Part shown: piece after piece, positions 12,140 through 25,308 of the stretch
Numbering within the stretch: the stretch's first letter is position 1
How the letters are laid out: each line of letters begins with the position of its first letter
NCBI RefSeq assembly: GCF_963675165.1
Contig: NC_087381.1
Span: 5,891,378-5,955,377, forward strand
DNA length: 64,000 bases
Direction of reading: 5' to 3'
Origin: Halichondria panicea
Lineage: Eukaryota > Porifera > Demospongiae > Suberitida > Halichondriidae
Notes under the pieces: generated by a model
Database searches by the model: none
What the model was told of the DNA's origin: nothing
The model's input: the letters and a program-made list of their open reading frames with translations, nothing else
Translations under genes and position numbers: made by a program

Positions 12140-14278
12140 CTAGCGCAATAGAGTTTTTCCGCAAGACAGTAAGTTAAACTATGGGGAGATAAGAATTACT
12201 TTTAGTGTCTTTAACGATGCTGACTGATAGTTATAATAGCTGGCATAAACAGTGAAACAACAGTGACATCATGTATACTAACCTCATTTCAGGCAGTGAC
12301 TTGCTTCCAATGTCTCTGTATAACCAAACTACTAGTGAGGATACGATCAATATCATCAGGTTGATTCAAATCGTCATTGGTTACTGCACACCACCAAACA
12401 TGGTCACGTCAGTACACACCACACAGGAAAGGATGCCATATATTTACAATGGGGAACCACTAAAGCCATGGATGCAGACATACACATCTGAATGATCTAA
12501 GAAGGACAACACAATGCACATACCTGCAACCCAACACCAGCACAGCATTATACTTACATACTCACGTGGGATACATCGACTTTAATTATGCAGCCATGCA
12601 TGCACTAGCTTACTCAATTCTCAGCTATAACTAATTCATGTGCATGACCATAAGAAGTAGTCATTGTCTATGTAAGATATTATAAGTACAGTTACCTATT
12701 AAATTAATAAGGCTAACACATCAGGGACTGCATAGTCCATTAAGTATATACTTTACACAACACACCATACACTCAACACCATGCACAAAGACATGCATAC
12801 TCCTAATTATGCTATGTCTCTTGAGCATTGATTATTTTGGTTGGACTTGGCAGAAATCTTCTCTTCTCTTTGTATGCTCACAGGAACCTCATCGATGTTG
12901 AACAGCTTCAGGAGGGGTCAGAGGTCAAGCAATAATGGGACATATGTATACATATAAGTACATGCAACACAATCGGTGAATTCACTAGCTGTTTACAGTG
13001 GTCACCATAGGGCAGACCAACAGTGGCTGTATTTATCAGACCAGGAGTTAGAGTTTGCTGGAACAATATATTTTTTGGTATCAACAATTATTATATATAT
13101 AGCAGACTAACAAGTGGGCGGCGTATAATCGCAACAAGTGTTAAAACAGATTATATTCCTCTACACAGTCCACACTCATGCATAGGTACGTCGGAATAAT
13201 TTTAGCGTAATAGTGTCTCAACCAACTGGCCTTTTGCTCATCTCACCATGCACTGATACTATGTCAGGCTTAGCAATTGGTCACACCTGTTCTTTCACTT
13301 TGGAGTTATATATACCATGCAACCTCAACTTGAACTTCATTGACTTCAAGAATGACTTTGTGAGTACATAATTATATATGTTAGCCCGTGCAAAATAATT
13401 TTCGTGGGATGGATGCCAGTGTTATTTTACAACATTCATTTTTTGTATTGTTGCATTGTTGTGGTATATCATGAACTGACCATACCTGGGTAATTGTGAC
13501 CTATAATCACATGCAGTATATACGGTTAGATAATCGTACGGTCATAGCCTCGATCCCAGGCCGCATCAAGGGGAGAAAGACTCTTTCTCCAGAGGGCCTG
13601 GGCTAATGAATGTTAGTCAAAAGTAGAGTTTGTTCAACCACCATCATAGATAGAAGAAGAATGCTAATTAGTAAAGTTAGCTAATTTCTTTCTTCTACGT
13701 TACCTCTGGTATCTTAGCCTCAATCCCAGGCCAGGCCGCCTTCTTTTATGTATAGACTATAATAGTCACGTGAATTCGTGTGTACATTTCATTAGTACGT
13801 TTGTGTACGTTTCATAAATAAATAATTCACCGAGGCATCAGCACCCTCAGTACTTTAATTATTTTTATAGTGATGACATTGTAATGACAGTATGAACAGT
13901 CTTTGAAATGGCCTTACTAAAACAGAAGCGAGAAAAATATCGCTGGCTATAATAAATAAATGCATGCAGAACATGAGTATACACACACTATTTAGTTTCT
14001 GTACAGTTGTAATAATACCATATCTCTATTTACAGTCCACTAACGTACAATTACATAATAAACAAGTTTCTCCTGTACAGTTCGTCAGTTGATTAGTTCA
14101 AGCCAGTGACCACACCTCTCACACCTCCTATACAACAAATGGAGACAATCAGTATCAGTTTAATCAGCTAGTATACATGTACCAACAATGCAGTATAGAA
14201 CAGTAACTATAATATTATGTGCCAACAAATCAAGAAAGTGTGTTTGATAATAGAGCATGATAACACTCACATTGGGTC
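12140..14278. other. Intergenic region between the two ROC/death genes
   Basis: No convincing exon. Two stretches near 13545-13615 and 13715-13745 carry a CCTCGATCCCAGGCC-like motif related to the ends of the 30314-31361 transposon, so partial relics are likely. The 5' end of the ankyrin/ROC gene and the 3' end of the Ig/ROC gene should lie near its two edges. Confidence 0.3.
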
Positions 14279-17200
14279 ACTTGAATTAAGTGCTGACAGA
14301 TTTCATCAGCTATCTTCTCTTTTCTTAGTCCTAGTAACAACTCCAGTAGAGCTCTGTAAGTTGCTGCATAAGGATTGTGTTGCTTCCAGATAGTCAGACA
14401 TTCAGTCATGGCTACTTGAGTTCCTCTCTTATGGAACAACTCATTCACATCGGCTTGTTCAGCACGAGTTAGTCCCATTGCATTCGAATAGATCTTCACA
14501 CCATCGAAATATTCGGCAACATACGTAATTTCTTCTATTTCATTGTCGAGTTGCTCGTCAGTCAAATTGTACTGCTTCATTAGCTCTTGGAAAGTGATTC
14601 GATTAGCGGTTGGTCCTATATATAGAATCAGTGAACATGGATGTAGAATTTATATCCACTATTAGCTACTATCTGTATAATAATTATATACATTTGCAGT
14701 GAATACTATTTTACCTCTTCTATTACAGACTTGACTGTGGATGACTTGACCTGCAGATGATGATGTTATAGTTCCTACTCTCTGGACCGGAGTTGCTGAT
14801 GACAGGGACCTCTCATGATCCTCTATATATAATTATAGTATAGTGTTCAGTGAACAACATGCAGTACAGTTTGTTGAGACAATCAAACCTGATGATGACC
14901 TCTTCACAATGGATTTAGTGACATTCCGTTTTCTAGTCAAGGGCTCTTCATTCCTTCCAGGAGACAATTCTGAGTATAAGGGTGGTACAATGATCATACA
15001 GTAGCGTATATACTCAAGTGAATTTACCTCCTTGTTTACTGACTTGACTGTCCCCACCAGCCTGTGACAGGAGAATATTATATAAATAGTATACTACAAT
15101 TAACTGTAAACAACACGAGTAAATAGAAATTTCCACTCAAAAACAGTTCACGTAGCATGTGATTACCAGGTAGAAAGTCCAGTACAACTTTATGGTATAC
15201 TATTTAATTAAACTCTGCAATAGTATAGAATTACATTTTCTTTCAAGTACTGACAGATCTTGATAGCAATCTTTTCCTTCTTCAGATCTAATAAGATCCT
15301 TATCAGTGCTCTGAAGGTTGCTTTGCTGGATTCGTGACCCCTCCAGATTGTCACACAGTTGATCACTGCCACTTGATTGCCACTAACTTGAGCAATCTTC
15401 TTTACGTCAGCTTGTTCATTTCCAGTCAACTCAAGTCGGTGGATGTAGTTTTCAAAATCATCAAAGTGTATAGAAATGAGGGCAGTGTCCTTGTCCTTGA
15501 TTTCTCTATCCAACTGCTCGTCATGCTTGACCATCAACTCATGGAGGCTGGTAGTCCCTGGATCCTATACATGACGGAAAAGCATTAGTAATAACTAGAG
15601 CCACTAATACAAACAGCCTGATCGGGGCAAATCAACAAATTTTAAAGTTACATTGAAGCACCAATAATGAGTAGGGTGCAAGGGCACACATTAAGATAGG
15701 GTTCGAACTGGTAAACTGAATAATAATAATGTACAGTTTTAATAGTTATACTTGAAGTTACGTCTGTAGCTACCTACCTGTATGTAAGTATCTCCATACT
15801 TCATTTGGTACTCCAGTGGTCCAGTGATTGGAGTGTCTACAATGTCCCTTAGAGCAGACAAATCACTAGAAGCTAGTAAGACATTAACAATAATTTTAGG
15901 TGGTTTACTCACATATCCGTCACTACCTTTAAAATGCACATTGTTAATGTCATAATCATTCGTATATGTTAAATTGCATATAAGGTATGGGCCTAATCAC
16001 ACGCAGAGTAAGTACTTTTTATCCGCAAGTAATACTGATGGAACATTCTATGTACCTGAAGAACTGTCAAACTTTGCCTGAACAAATGCAAGGAGTGGTT
16101 TCATCCTTTCCTTCTCCCCCATGTTAAAGTCCAGCGTGTCTAGCTGGAAACATTTCAGTTCTCTGATACTGGTAAATCCATTCTCTTTACAGTAATAATA
16201 GCAATAGTCAAGAATGAAATAAAATATCAAGACTATTTTTACTCACTCTTCAATTTATTGATTTCAGATTTTTTTAATTTCCAAGTTCTTTTGAGCACAT
16301 CTTCGAAGAGATCTGTGGAATCATTATTATAGCCACACACACATTAATAATTATAATGCTTACCAAGCTCATCAGATTCAACACAGTTGCCACATTTATC
16401 TTTCACTTGGCATTTAAAAACACCTTCCGACAATAAATTGCTATCCTTAATGATGAGAGTATCTGTTGCATAGCCATCGTAGTCCTGGTCGTCACCATCA
16501 CAGAGCCATTGATATGTTAGTGGTCGTACTCCATCAGCACGTATGCTTATGACATTGCCTTTTCGAGCAGGTTGTTTACAAATTCTTAGAGGAGTGCTTG
16601 GAACCTGTAAAACATAGGATTTGGAACCATCTACTGACATTGTGTGGATGGTATAATTCACTCACCTTACCAAACCAAACCATCATTTCAGGAGTTAGTG
16701 GAATAGCAGTTACACATTTTGTGCATGTTGCTTTGTTCAGAATAATTCTGCCGAAGCCGCTTTCTTGATCAGAATGATCGTAGTCAAGTTTAGCGAGACA
16801 TTCCTGTCCGAAGTCGGCATCTGGATGTCTTTGGCAATGGAAAGCAAACTCATATATTTTTGAATCATTGTCTATTAGACGCATGCCATGCTGCATAGAT
16901 TGAATAACTTTATTGGCAACTGTACGTATAGTTTCCATGATAAGAGAACAACCATCCTTACTCCAAAACTCAATGACATTATTATCTGAGGGTTGCCTAG
17001 TGACACGAAACTCACAATACCGTGGTAAAGAAACCACAGTGACATTGAATATAGCCTGGAATCGAAATTGAATCATATTCTTGTACAGCTTGTTGCTTTC
17101 ATCAAAGAGTAGAACAAATTTATTGTCAACAGCAAGATTTGCAATTAAAGCACACATAAATCCTAAAGGTACATACCCCGTTTTGAAATGAATGCATAAT

Positions 17201-19725
17201 GGTTCTGGAAGCAATTTATTATTTTCTCCTTTTTGGCTTCTTGTAACAACATCCAATTCAGCAGTTTGAAGAACTGCAGGCAGAAAGTACACTTCGTCTT
17301 TAGTAGATGCGGGCAATTTAGCAGCAATGTTTAGGTACTCCAGTAGATCTACTAATTTATCGATTGGAAGAAGTTTCTTTTTCTCTTCATTCACAAAAAT
17401 ATCTTTATCATTTATTAGCATGATATCTTGAGGTGAAAAGCAGCCCGTTTTCACAAAGTGGTCATACTGTGCCTGGCTAACTTGAAACTGGTTGTGATCG
17501 TAAATATTAAAGATAAGTTCGCTGATAGTTGAAAACACAACTTGGGGATCACATACTACAATTTTCTTAAGGTTTTCATGACGAGGAAAATACATCACAA
17601 GCCCAATGTATTTGTGGAGAAACTGCAAGGCAACACTCACCATCTCTTCATCCATGTCCAAATACTTTCCTAACTTGACACAATCAGCAAAGGAAACATG
17701 ATACTTTTTTTGGTTTCTAGCAAGAACCTTAAGACAGATACTGAGCATTAACCATTGCGTTGGAATTTGATACTTCCGAAATTTTGCAGTGAGTATTTTT
17801 TCTAGTTTATTTCTGTGACCTTCTATTTCACTGACTTCGGCACTCATATTGTTCACTAATAAGCTGAAGCTATTGCGGAGAATGAGCCCTTCTTTATAAA
17901 ATGCTGTTTCTTCAAGTCGTTCCTTTAGCTGATGGTTAGTTAATTTTATTTCTTCGTCATTAACTTTATCAAGAAAAGTTCCCACTAGTAATGCAAGAGA
18001 ATCTTTCTGCTTTTTGTCAATTGATGCTGGTTTCTGAACATACTGTTCAACTTCCTCATCTGAGTGTCCAAAGCAATCTATGCTTGAAAGTGCCGAAAAT
18101 AATACTTCTTCTGAAGTGTAAGAGTAATTTTTACAAAGATTCGTTGTTGAGTCCTTACATTTAAATGGCACAGGGTATCTTGAATTTAGCTCTTGCTTTA
18201 GGTTCATAAACACAAGGTATAGAGCTGGTCCTATAGTTAAGGATGGCAGCATTTCTAAAAATGCTGGTTGGCCTCCAACATCAGCTACATTAAATAGCAT
18301 TTCAAATTCTATTGTGTCTAGTCTATGACTGCATTCTTGTTTTAGTTTTTCAAATTCTCTAATTGTTTTATCAATGTCTGATTCGCTAAGTTTTGAGGCA
18401 CTCTGTTCAGTAGCAATTGGCAATTGAGTAGATCTAATAACTAGAGGTGAGTCCAAAGTGGGAAATCCCCCTGTAGCAATTGGATCTTTAGTATTAACTG
18501 GCTCCGAAGTTTTAATTCCAACGCCTTCATTACCATGAAGTAACGTTTGATCACATTCAACCAGTGATTCTTTCACTACAGTTTTAGTCTTGTTTGTTTT
18601 TTGCCTAGATAATTCCGTAGTTTCATGCTGTGGACCTTGCTGAGATTGCTTAACTATCAGCGACATTAAGCCACTTAGTTGATCGTGCAAATCATTTTGC
18701 AAAACACACCATTTTTTTTCATGAGTAATGGCACCAGTTACTCTAGTATACTGTATACAAGCTTCTCTTGACTCTGAAATACCGGTACTAGATCGGGGTT
18801 GTGTTTCTGGAGAAGATGTTTGGATATTTCCTTCCATTATTCCCAACAATCTGCGAACAAAAGTAGACTTTCCTACCTGGCCAGGGCCCAGGGCAAGGAT
18901 TTTGGTGTAAGTAAGGGAAACCTTCTCATTTATGGCTTTGGCATAAAGTTGCTCCTCTTTCACTCCTGTACAATAGAAAATATTGACATGTATTGTTTGC
19001 AGTACAACCAATGCTCACAGTCAGCCACGGTGACTACAGAAATTCCCACTATAATTTTAGTTTAATTATAATCACAACTAGCACTTACTTGCTGTGATTT
19101 CCTGCTTTAGGTTGATGGACAGCACTTGTGTCCTTGGATTTAATTTCATTACAAACTCCATCTCTTCGTAAGTCACATCACTCTCGCCACTGAGTAGGTG
19201 CACTGTCTCAATCCCATAGTTGCTGAAGTCAATTGCAGATTTTTCCAAAATTTTCCCTATAAGCTGCAAATCTTGTCTTTCAATTTTCTCTCCCTCTGTG
19301 TAAAAAGCAGTCACTGTACTTAAATGAATAGTCAATGAGGTATCACATACTTTAAATAACCATCATGCATCCATGATGAGTACATTATGCATGCATGCAT
19401 GTATGTAATTAGGGTATAAATTATTATTAAAATAAGCAGACAAGTATACCTGCAGTGAGTGTTGCAGGTTGTGAGGTGACCTGTGTGCCTGATGCATCTT
19501 CAGCAACACACCAGTAAGCACCTTTATGCTTAGGAAGGAATTTTGGTATCAGAAGGCAGCATTCAGATGTTTGTCCTTTGTAATCAGGAAGTGATATTTC
19601 TGGATTTTCGAAAAACCACTGATATGTAGTTGTAGCAGGCGGTGCTGTCGATATCGTAAACTCAACTTCATCCCCAGGTTTACAGCACACATCTTTGGGT
19701 TGTATCGAAATGATAAATTGTGACC
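14279..19725 (-). CDS. Ig - ROC/COR GTPase - Ig - SAM-like - death - death protein
   Basis: Exons: 19725-19450 (Ig-like, CxxxxYxC region), 19295-19089 (unrecognised), 18965-16666, 16604-16364 (second Ig-like), 16312-16247, 16184-16056 (SAM-like helices), 15926-15778, 15564-15235 (death domain), 15061-15028, 14969-14889, 14822-14715 and 14615 to about 14279 (second death domain). Every join agrees in phase; about 1420 residues are visible. The long exon opens with P-loop GPGQVGKST, then a Ser/Thr/Gln-rich insertion of roughly 150 residues before switch-II DVGGQ, a TFLDK base-recognition motif and a COR-like region. The first death domain is clearly paralogous to that at 3944-4285. Start and stop are not found. 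The intact GTPase motifs suggest a nucleotide-switched adaptor of the death/immunity class (inference). Confidence 0.72.
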
Positions 19726-21299
19726 CTGTAGAATTAAAAATTACTTTATACACATGTATTACTGATAATGTGACCGATTATACATGCAGCCATGACATCC
19801 ATCCAATCTAGTCATATGAGACTGTACTTTAAATGACTGTTAACCCTTTCCCGGTTTTAACCGTCAAAATTATGATAGCAGAGAATTTCAAAAAATTGCT
19901 ATGCACGCTGTGTAATTTGACCTCATTGTTAGTACCAGCACATGCACATGCTCTCTTATGTAGTATTTTTAATATCTTGCCTCAAGGATTCGAGGTACGT
20001 TTTGCTAATTTTGGGTGTGGCTGACAGCCTGGCTGTCCGTTCTGGGAGGTTATTTTCAATTGCTAAAGCTGAATAATTAACTGAAGTTGATAGTACAATA
20101 CAGCGGAAGTGTAAAAATTATAGAACAAATCAGTCGACATGCTAAATTGACAAAACCTGAATAATGCATAATGGCTGTGACCATAAAATGAAGATTTTGA
20201 AGAGACTATACAACAGCCTTCCAGATAGTTATTGTCCACTATACATCAGAATTTATGGCTACAAGGCCGAGGGCAAATTAGCCTCGAGGCCAAGGATGGT
20301 TTACGTTGCCATAAAATGTACTGGACCATAAGTGCATGTTATGTACCCACTGGAATTAAAATGCCTGCTACCTAAGCTACGGTATACGTCACCTTGGATA
20401 CAACTAGCTATAATAACAGTCTTGCCGGAAAATGAACGACAATGTTGTGCATGTGACCCAGCGGCTGAGCCAGTGTAAGTATGGATGTACCCTAAGGCCA
20501 CAACACACCAGGCAACTTTCAGGCAATTTGTTGCCTACAATGGTTGTAAGCAAAGTGGTAACTTACAACACCAAGGAAAAGGAGGGGAAATCATCGAGAT
20601 AGAGTCATTTGGATGGAAAATGGATTCAAAATTAATGGACTTTATACTGATTGGTAAAGCATGCAGGGTCTCTCTTCATACAAATTGATCAGTTCACTAA
20701 ACTCTGCCATGCACTCACAAATAACCATTTTTTTATACAGTCAGATAATTATGACAGCATGGGTATAGTGTGGTTTTGTATGACAATCAAAAAATGATAG
20801 TAAATCCTTTGCTTTCAGGCACCAAGTTGCATATATAACAGATTGTAAGCAATTTATAACATATACACGAGGAAATTCAATGAAAGTTGGCCTGGTATAA
20901 TTATGGTGCCCTTTAATCCACACTTACGTCACCACAGATTGATCTCATTGGTCAAAAGCTGTAGGATATACATAGACAAATAACTATAGCTATAGGCATG
21001 CACAGTTTTCAAGGTGTTTTTTATTTGTTCAAGAAAGTAAGCAAAGAGCCATGCTTGACGGTATACTAAGACTCCAAAGCGACGGCAGAAACACGGAAGC
21101 TGCTCTCCAACAAGATGCTTGGCTAAGGCTGCATGGGCATGGTTTAATTAATTTATAAGAAGAGCTTGCAACTCGTAAGGGACGTCGAATGGCCAATGCT
21201 TGGACCAAGGAGGCTCTTGTCAATGAGTATCTGTAGGATTCGACGTGTTAATTGCTCAACTAGTTCCGGCATAGTCTTGTGCTGCAGTTACGTCAGATA
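19726..21299. other. Intergenic, no supported gene
   Basis: Several short frames exist but none shows splice or domain support. The 5' exon(s) of the Ig/ROC gene probably lie here, but no signal-peptide exon could be recognised. About 20930-21250 is similar to 56170-56520 (shared motif AATGCTTGGACCAAGGA), so both are copies of one dispersed repeat. Confidence 0.35.
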
Positions 21300-21503
21300 C
21301 CGTATAGAGGGTGATTTTCCTGGGGCAAAATATTCGTGGTTTTTGTGGTTGAAGGTCTGACCACGAATATTTTACCCACAAATGAAGCGACCTTGCCTAC
21401 CTTTACCTGCAGTGCAAGCTCCAACCACGAAAATATTATCCACGAAATATCTCAATATTGCTGAACCACAAATATTTTGTCCCCGAAAATTACCCACTAT
21501 ACA
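21300..21503. mobile_element. Short TA-flanked MITE, copy 1
   Basis: Inverted ends CCGTATAGAGGGTGATTTTC and the reverse complement of CTGTATAGTGGGTAATTTTC are flanked by TA. The inside holds several inverted TTCGTGGTTxxTGTGGTTG-type blocks. The same element lies at 24462-24671, so it is a low-divergence non-autonomous DNA transposon family. Confidence 0.8.
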
Positions 21504-21995
21504 GTAACATAAAGCTATACTAAAGCTTTTATACACTCATGTTAAATTTTTTATGAACATTTTTGCATGCAAACACTCAAAGAGTGCGTAATGATCCACC
21601 ATGATTGTTGTTAAAAACAATCGATGCCAAAAGTTCAAGTCTAAAATTAATCACTGCATCAGCAGAGCCTTGCAGCTACCAATAGCTAGCGTTCTATAGT
21701 GCAGAGCTAACTACTAAGTAGAGCAGTAACACTCGGTGAACAAGTTTGCTACAGACTCTTCTGAAAAGGCTGCAATGGCATTCCAAGTAAGCAAAACTAG
21801 GCATAACTCGAAAACAAAGCATTATTTTGCAAATCCACGAATTAAAATCCAAGTAAACATGACTAGAAGCCTATAGAAACTCTTACTTGCACTTGATTCA
21901 TCCTTGAGCAGCTGTAGCGGTCTACACACAGACACACACACAGACACACAAACACACTACCGTATACCTCGCTTGCGCATGCGCACCGAGGCATA
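21504..21995. mobile_element. Dispersed ~0.5-kb repeat, 5'-truncated copy
   Basis: This matches the family seen full length at 42831, 44660 and 46066: AAAGAGTGxGTAATGATC, then AAAAGGCTGCAATGGCATTC, a CACACAGA microsatellite and the end GCGCATGCGCACCGAGGCAT. Here the left end is replaced by the MITE at 21300-21503. Confidence 0.75.
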
Positions 21996-22340
21996 ATTTG
22001 TTTACTAGTACGGAAAGTTTCAACATCCGTGATTATAGCTAATGATTTGCCAATCTTCGTAAATTCGCCAAATTGCCGTTATAATTATACGTGGTGTCAA
22101 GGCTAATATAAAGATAAGAGAGCATTCGTTAGAGTTTTACTTAGTCTAAAAAGTCAGCCTATTATTCCAGTTTGGTGTATTATAATACCCATTATTCCAG
22201 TGTAAAGACATCAATTTATTTGTAGTTGTATTGATTCATAGCACTATACCTGAGGTAGCCTCGTTCCCTTGTTGTCTCTATAGCTAGTATTTTTCAACTT
22301 CATTCTATTATCGGCCCCAGGACCGAGGCTATATACCAGA

Positions 22341-22630
22341 GGTTAGACTGGCGGCGACTGGCAAACTGCTTATCAGTCACTTGTCTCAGCGGAAGTGTAT
22401 AGATCATATGACACTACCAAACATGAATATCATATATAGATAATGGGGTTAAATTTTGCTAACCAAGTATAAAGGTCAGGAATGTACTGAATCCCCTGAA
22501 GTGTAAGTGTGGGTTGGCTAATATGACGTTGAGCAATCTGATAGGCTGCAATGCTCATTGCAGCAGAGACAAGTGACTGATAGGCAGTTTGCCAGTCGCA
22601 CGCGAGCAGCTGTCCGCCGCCAGTCTAACC
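22341..22630. mobile_element. Inverted-repeat element with about 50-70-bp arms
   Basis: GGTTAGACTGGCGGCG at 22341 reappears as its reverse complement ending at 22630. Both arms continue through GGCAAACTGC and ATCAGTCACTTGTCTC, with an extra insert of about 17 bases in the right arm. No coding sequence. Confidence 0.7.
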
Positions 22631-23184
22631 TAAGGTAGCATTACAGAAAGTGAAATATAATCCTCTAGTGCCGAAAGAGAAAATACTCCTCCATGCCTGC
22701 CTAATGGCTAGTGCTTACAGTACAGTAATATATGTCTATCCGGCTACATTATAAGATGTGAAATTAGGTATACACTCTGAGGGTCAAATTATGCTAATTT
22801 AGTGCCCTATTATTCTCAATTATGCTAGTTGCTAGTCTCCCTATTATTCCAATATATGCTAGCACAATATTTGCCAAGCCCTCCAGTCACTGTAATTTAC
22901 CTGCTCTTCTACGCGATAATTAGTGGGTGTGGTTTCCGGTTAACCATTTACGGGGGCGTTGCCTCCTTCCCATAACATTTCTAATTATGCCCCTGCGGAT
23001 GGGCATATAGAGATTGCACCTGGGATGGATTGTATATAGGCGTGTCTATATAGCAATAGTATAGAGTGTATAGTAAAACATGTCTATTTAATACGTTTTA
23101 CTTTCACAGAAAATACAGCTATATAGAGAAAATAATTGGCGTCTAACTTCATTGTCCGTGGGTAGGCCTGTGCGGACCATGGGT

Positions 23185-23577
23185 GCTGATGCCTCGGTGG
23201 ATGTGTCAAAAACTACATAACATAATTTTTGCTAATACACACATAATGTTCATAATTATGGTAATTTTGCTGCAATGGCATGCAGGCTAAAAAGAATGCC
23301 AGCTATAGCGTTCTAGTGCAGAACTATAACTACTAAGTATAGAGTAGCAATTACACTCCATAGACAACAATTATTAAGTTTTGCTATACGCACTCGAACA
23401 GGTTACAATGGTATAACTCAAGAACCAAGTATTTTATTTGGTAAAACATTGCTAGAAGCCTATAATTACGATTATAGCTCTCATACTTGCAATGTCATTG
23501 ATCCTTGAGCAGCTGACAGTCTACACACACAGACACACACAGTATACCTTGTTTGCGCATGCGCACCGCGGCATAAT
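23185..23577. mobile_element. Dispersed ~0.5-kb repeat, internally deleted copy
   Basis: It begins with GGGTGCTGATGCCTCGGTGG and ends with GCGCATGCGCACCGCGGCAT, which are short inverted termini of the family. The middle is shorter and more diverged than in the copies at 42831 and 46066. Confidence 0.7.
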
Positions 23578-23664
23578 TATCATGCAGTGGAACAGCTGGT
23601 TGACTCCCATGGTATAAGTATATGTGGGAAAATGCATTGGGATAACAATTTTGGTGGAATATTT

Positions 23665-25308
23665 TCATAACTTGCCTGGTTGTCTTGAAGACGATTTTCG
23701 TTGAGTCTTGAGGTAGTCAAGAACGTCCTGGTTATAAAAATGCTCCTCTGTAGGCTCATGCATATAGTAATCACTCTCTTCTACGTTAAGGGGTGTCCTG
23801 CCTTCGTTATCAGTTGCATCTGTTCCAGGTAAAAGTATATATAGGTGTATAAGCTAGGTTAGTATATATACGTGTCAGAGAGCTTTAACTGATAAGTCGA
23901 TGATAACTACACAGATAACTATACATATACATGCAGTTTAACTACAGTTTAAATAAACTTACTGATGTCACAGTTAGCCTTCTCCACCAAGTACTGCACC
24001 AATAAAAGTGGACTCTGACAGAAAACTATAGTAATGAAAATTGTTTGAACTTAAAGGCTGTGCAACTATCACTGTATAATTTTACGAACGCTTCAAACTC
24101 GTGTATCAACTATATAATCATATACAAAATTATGTTATAATTATATTTATGCCGCGGAGCTTTCATATTTCTAGTTTGTACGAAACAAGTACTTCCTTGT
24201 ATAATTTTTATACTCACTGGGGCGGCTGCAGGCTATATGAAGTACAGTCTGGTTGTCCATGTTCCTTACATCTGAAAATTACGATCATTAACATATAATA
24301 TTATGCGAACAGATATGATACACTCACTGGTGTCACAGTGGGCGTTCTCCACCAAGTACTGCACCACATCTAAGTGAACATGATAGCATGCAGTGTGTAG
24401 TGGAGTATTGTTGTCCCGGTCCCTGGTATCTACAGGAAGTGAATCTTGGTATCACTGTATACCGTATAGTGGGTAATTTTCGTGGGGCAAAATATTCGTG
24501 GTTTTTGTGGTTGGAGCTTAGACCACGAATATTTTACCCACGAATGAAGCGACCTTGCCTACCTTTACTTGCAGTGCAAGCATGCAGCAACCACGAAAAT
24601 ATTACCCGTGAAATGTCTCAATATTACTGAACCACGAATATTTTGTCCCTCGAAAATTACCCGCTATACAGTATATGTTATACTGTGATCATCGATATAA
24701 AGCAAAACATTAATGGCTACCCACAGTGCCGAATTAACAGTTTGGGCATAATTATAACAACCACTATAACAATTTCATTAATATATACAGAGCCTATTTG
24801 CGCCTTGTATTCGTTATAAGGGATAATCCAATGTTGTCTAGTGAAATGTGAATTGATTTGTATTATGTACACATAATTTTTGTAGACATGCATATGTAGC
24901 AATAGCCATAATTATAATAGTGAACGGAATACTACACTTACTAGCACTGCACTTGCGATCCCTGATCAAGTAAACCAACACCTCCTTATGACCATAAGAG
25001 GCTGCCCAATGAACTGGAGACCTGCCGTCATCATCCCTTCTCTCAGTGTCTGCTCCAGCCTCAACAAGTGCCTTCACTATCTCCAGATGACCTTTCCTAC
25101 AAGCGCTGTGTAATGCATAGAACTGAGGGTGGTTGGGGTTGGCCCCCTGTGCCAGCAGACACTTCACTTTGTTGACATCACCATCTATAGCAGCGACACA
25201 TAAATCCTCGGCCTGTTGTCTATTTTAGAGCAACAGTTTAATAAGTCGTTACTTTAATGCAGTGGCACAATCACAAATAATCACTTACTGTCCTTGTTCC
25301 AGCTCCAT
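23665..25308 (-). CDS. Small ankyrin-repeat protein
   Basis: The ATG at 25308 is followed by MELEQGQ and a clean donor. Exons: 25308-25289, 25219-24942 (about two and a half ankyrin repeats), 24429-24328 (one repeat), 24271-24218 (half a repeat), about 24014-23963 (half a repeat) and 23819-23665, ending RQPGKL then TGA. The repeats carry the usual TPLHxA and GHLEIVKALVEAGA signatures. Joins agree in phase except at the short exon near 24014, where the AG-preceded start leaves one base too many. That is an alternative acceptor, a base error or a damaging mutation. There is no death, GTPase or membrane segment. It is probably a cytosolic adaptor related to the ankyrin parts of the larger neighbours. 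Confidence 0.68.
24462..24671. mobile_element. Short TA-flanked MITE, copy 2
   Basis: Same inverted ends and internal blocks as 21300-21503, flanked by TA on both sides. It lies in the intron between ankyrin exons at 24942 and 24429. Confidence 0.8.

Noticed and set aside
20485..20688. 67-residue plus-strand frame upstream of the Ig/ROC gene
   Set aside because: It has no recognisable domain, membrane segment or splice support.
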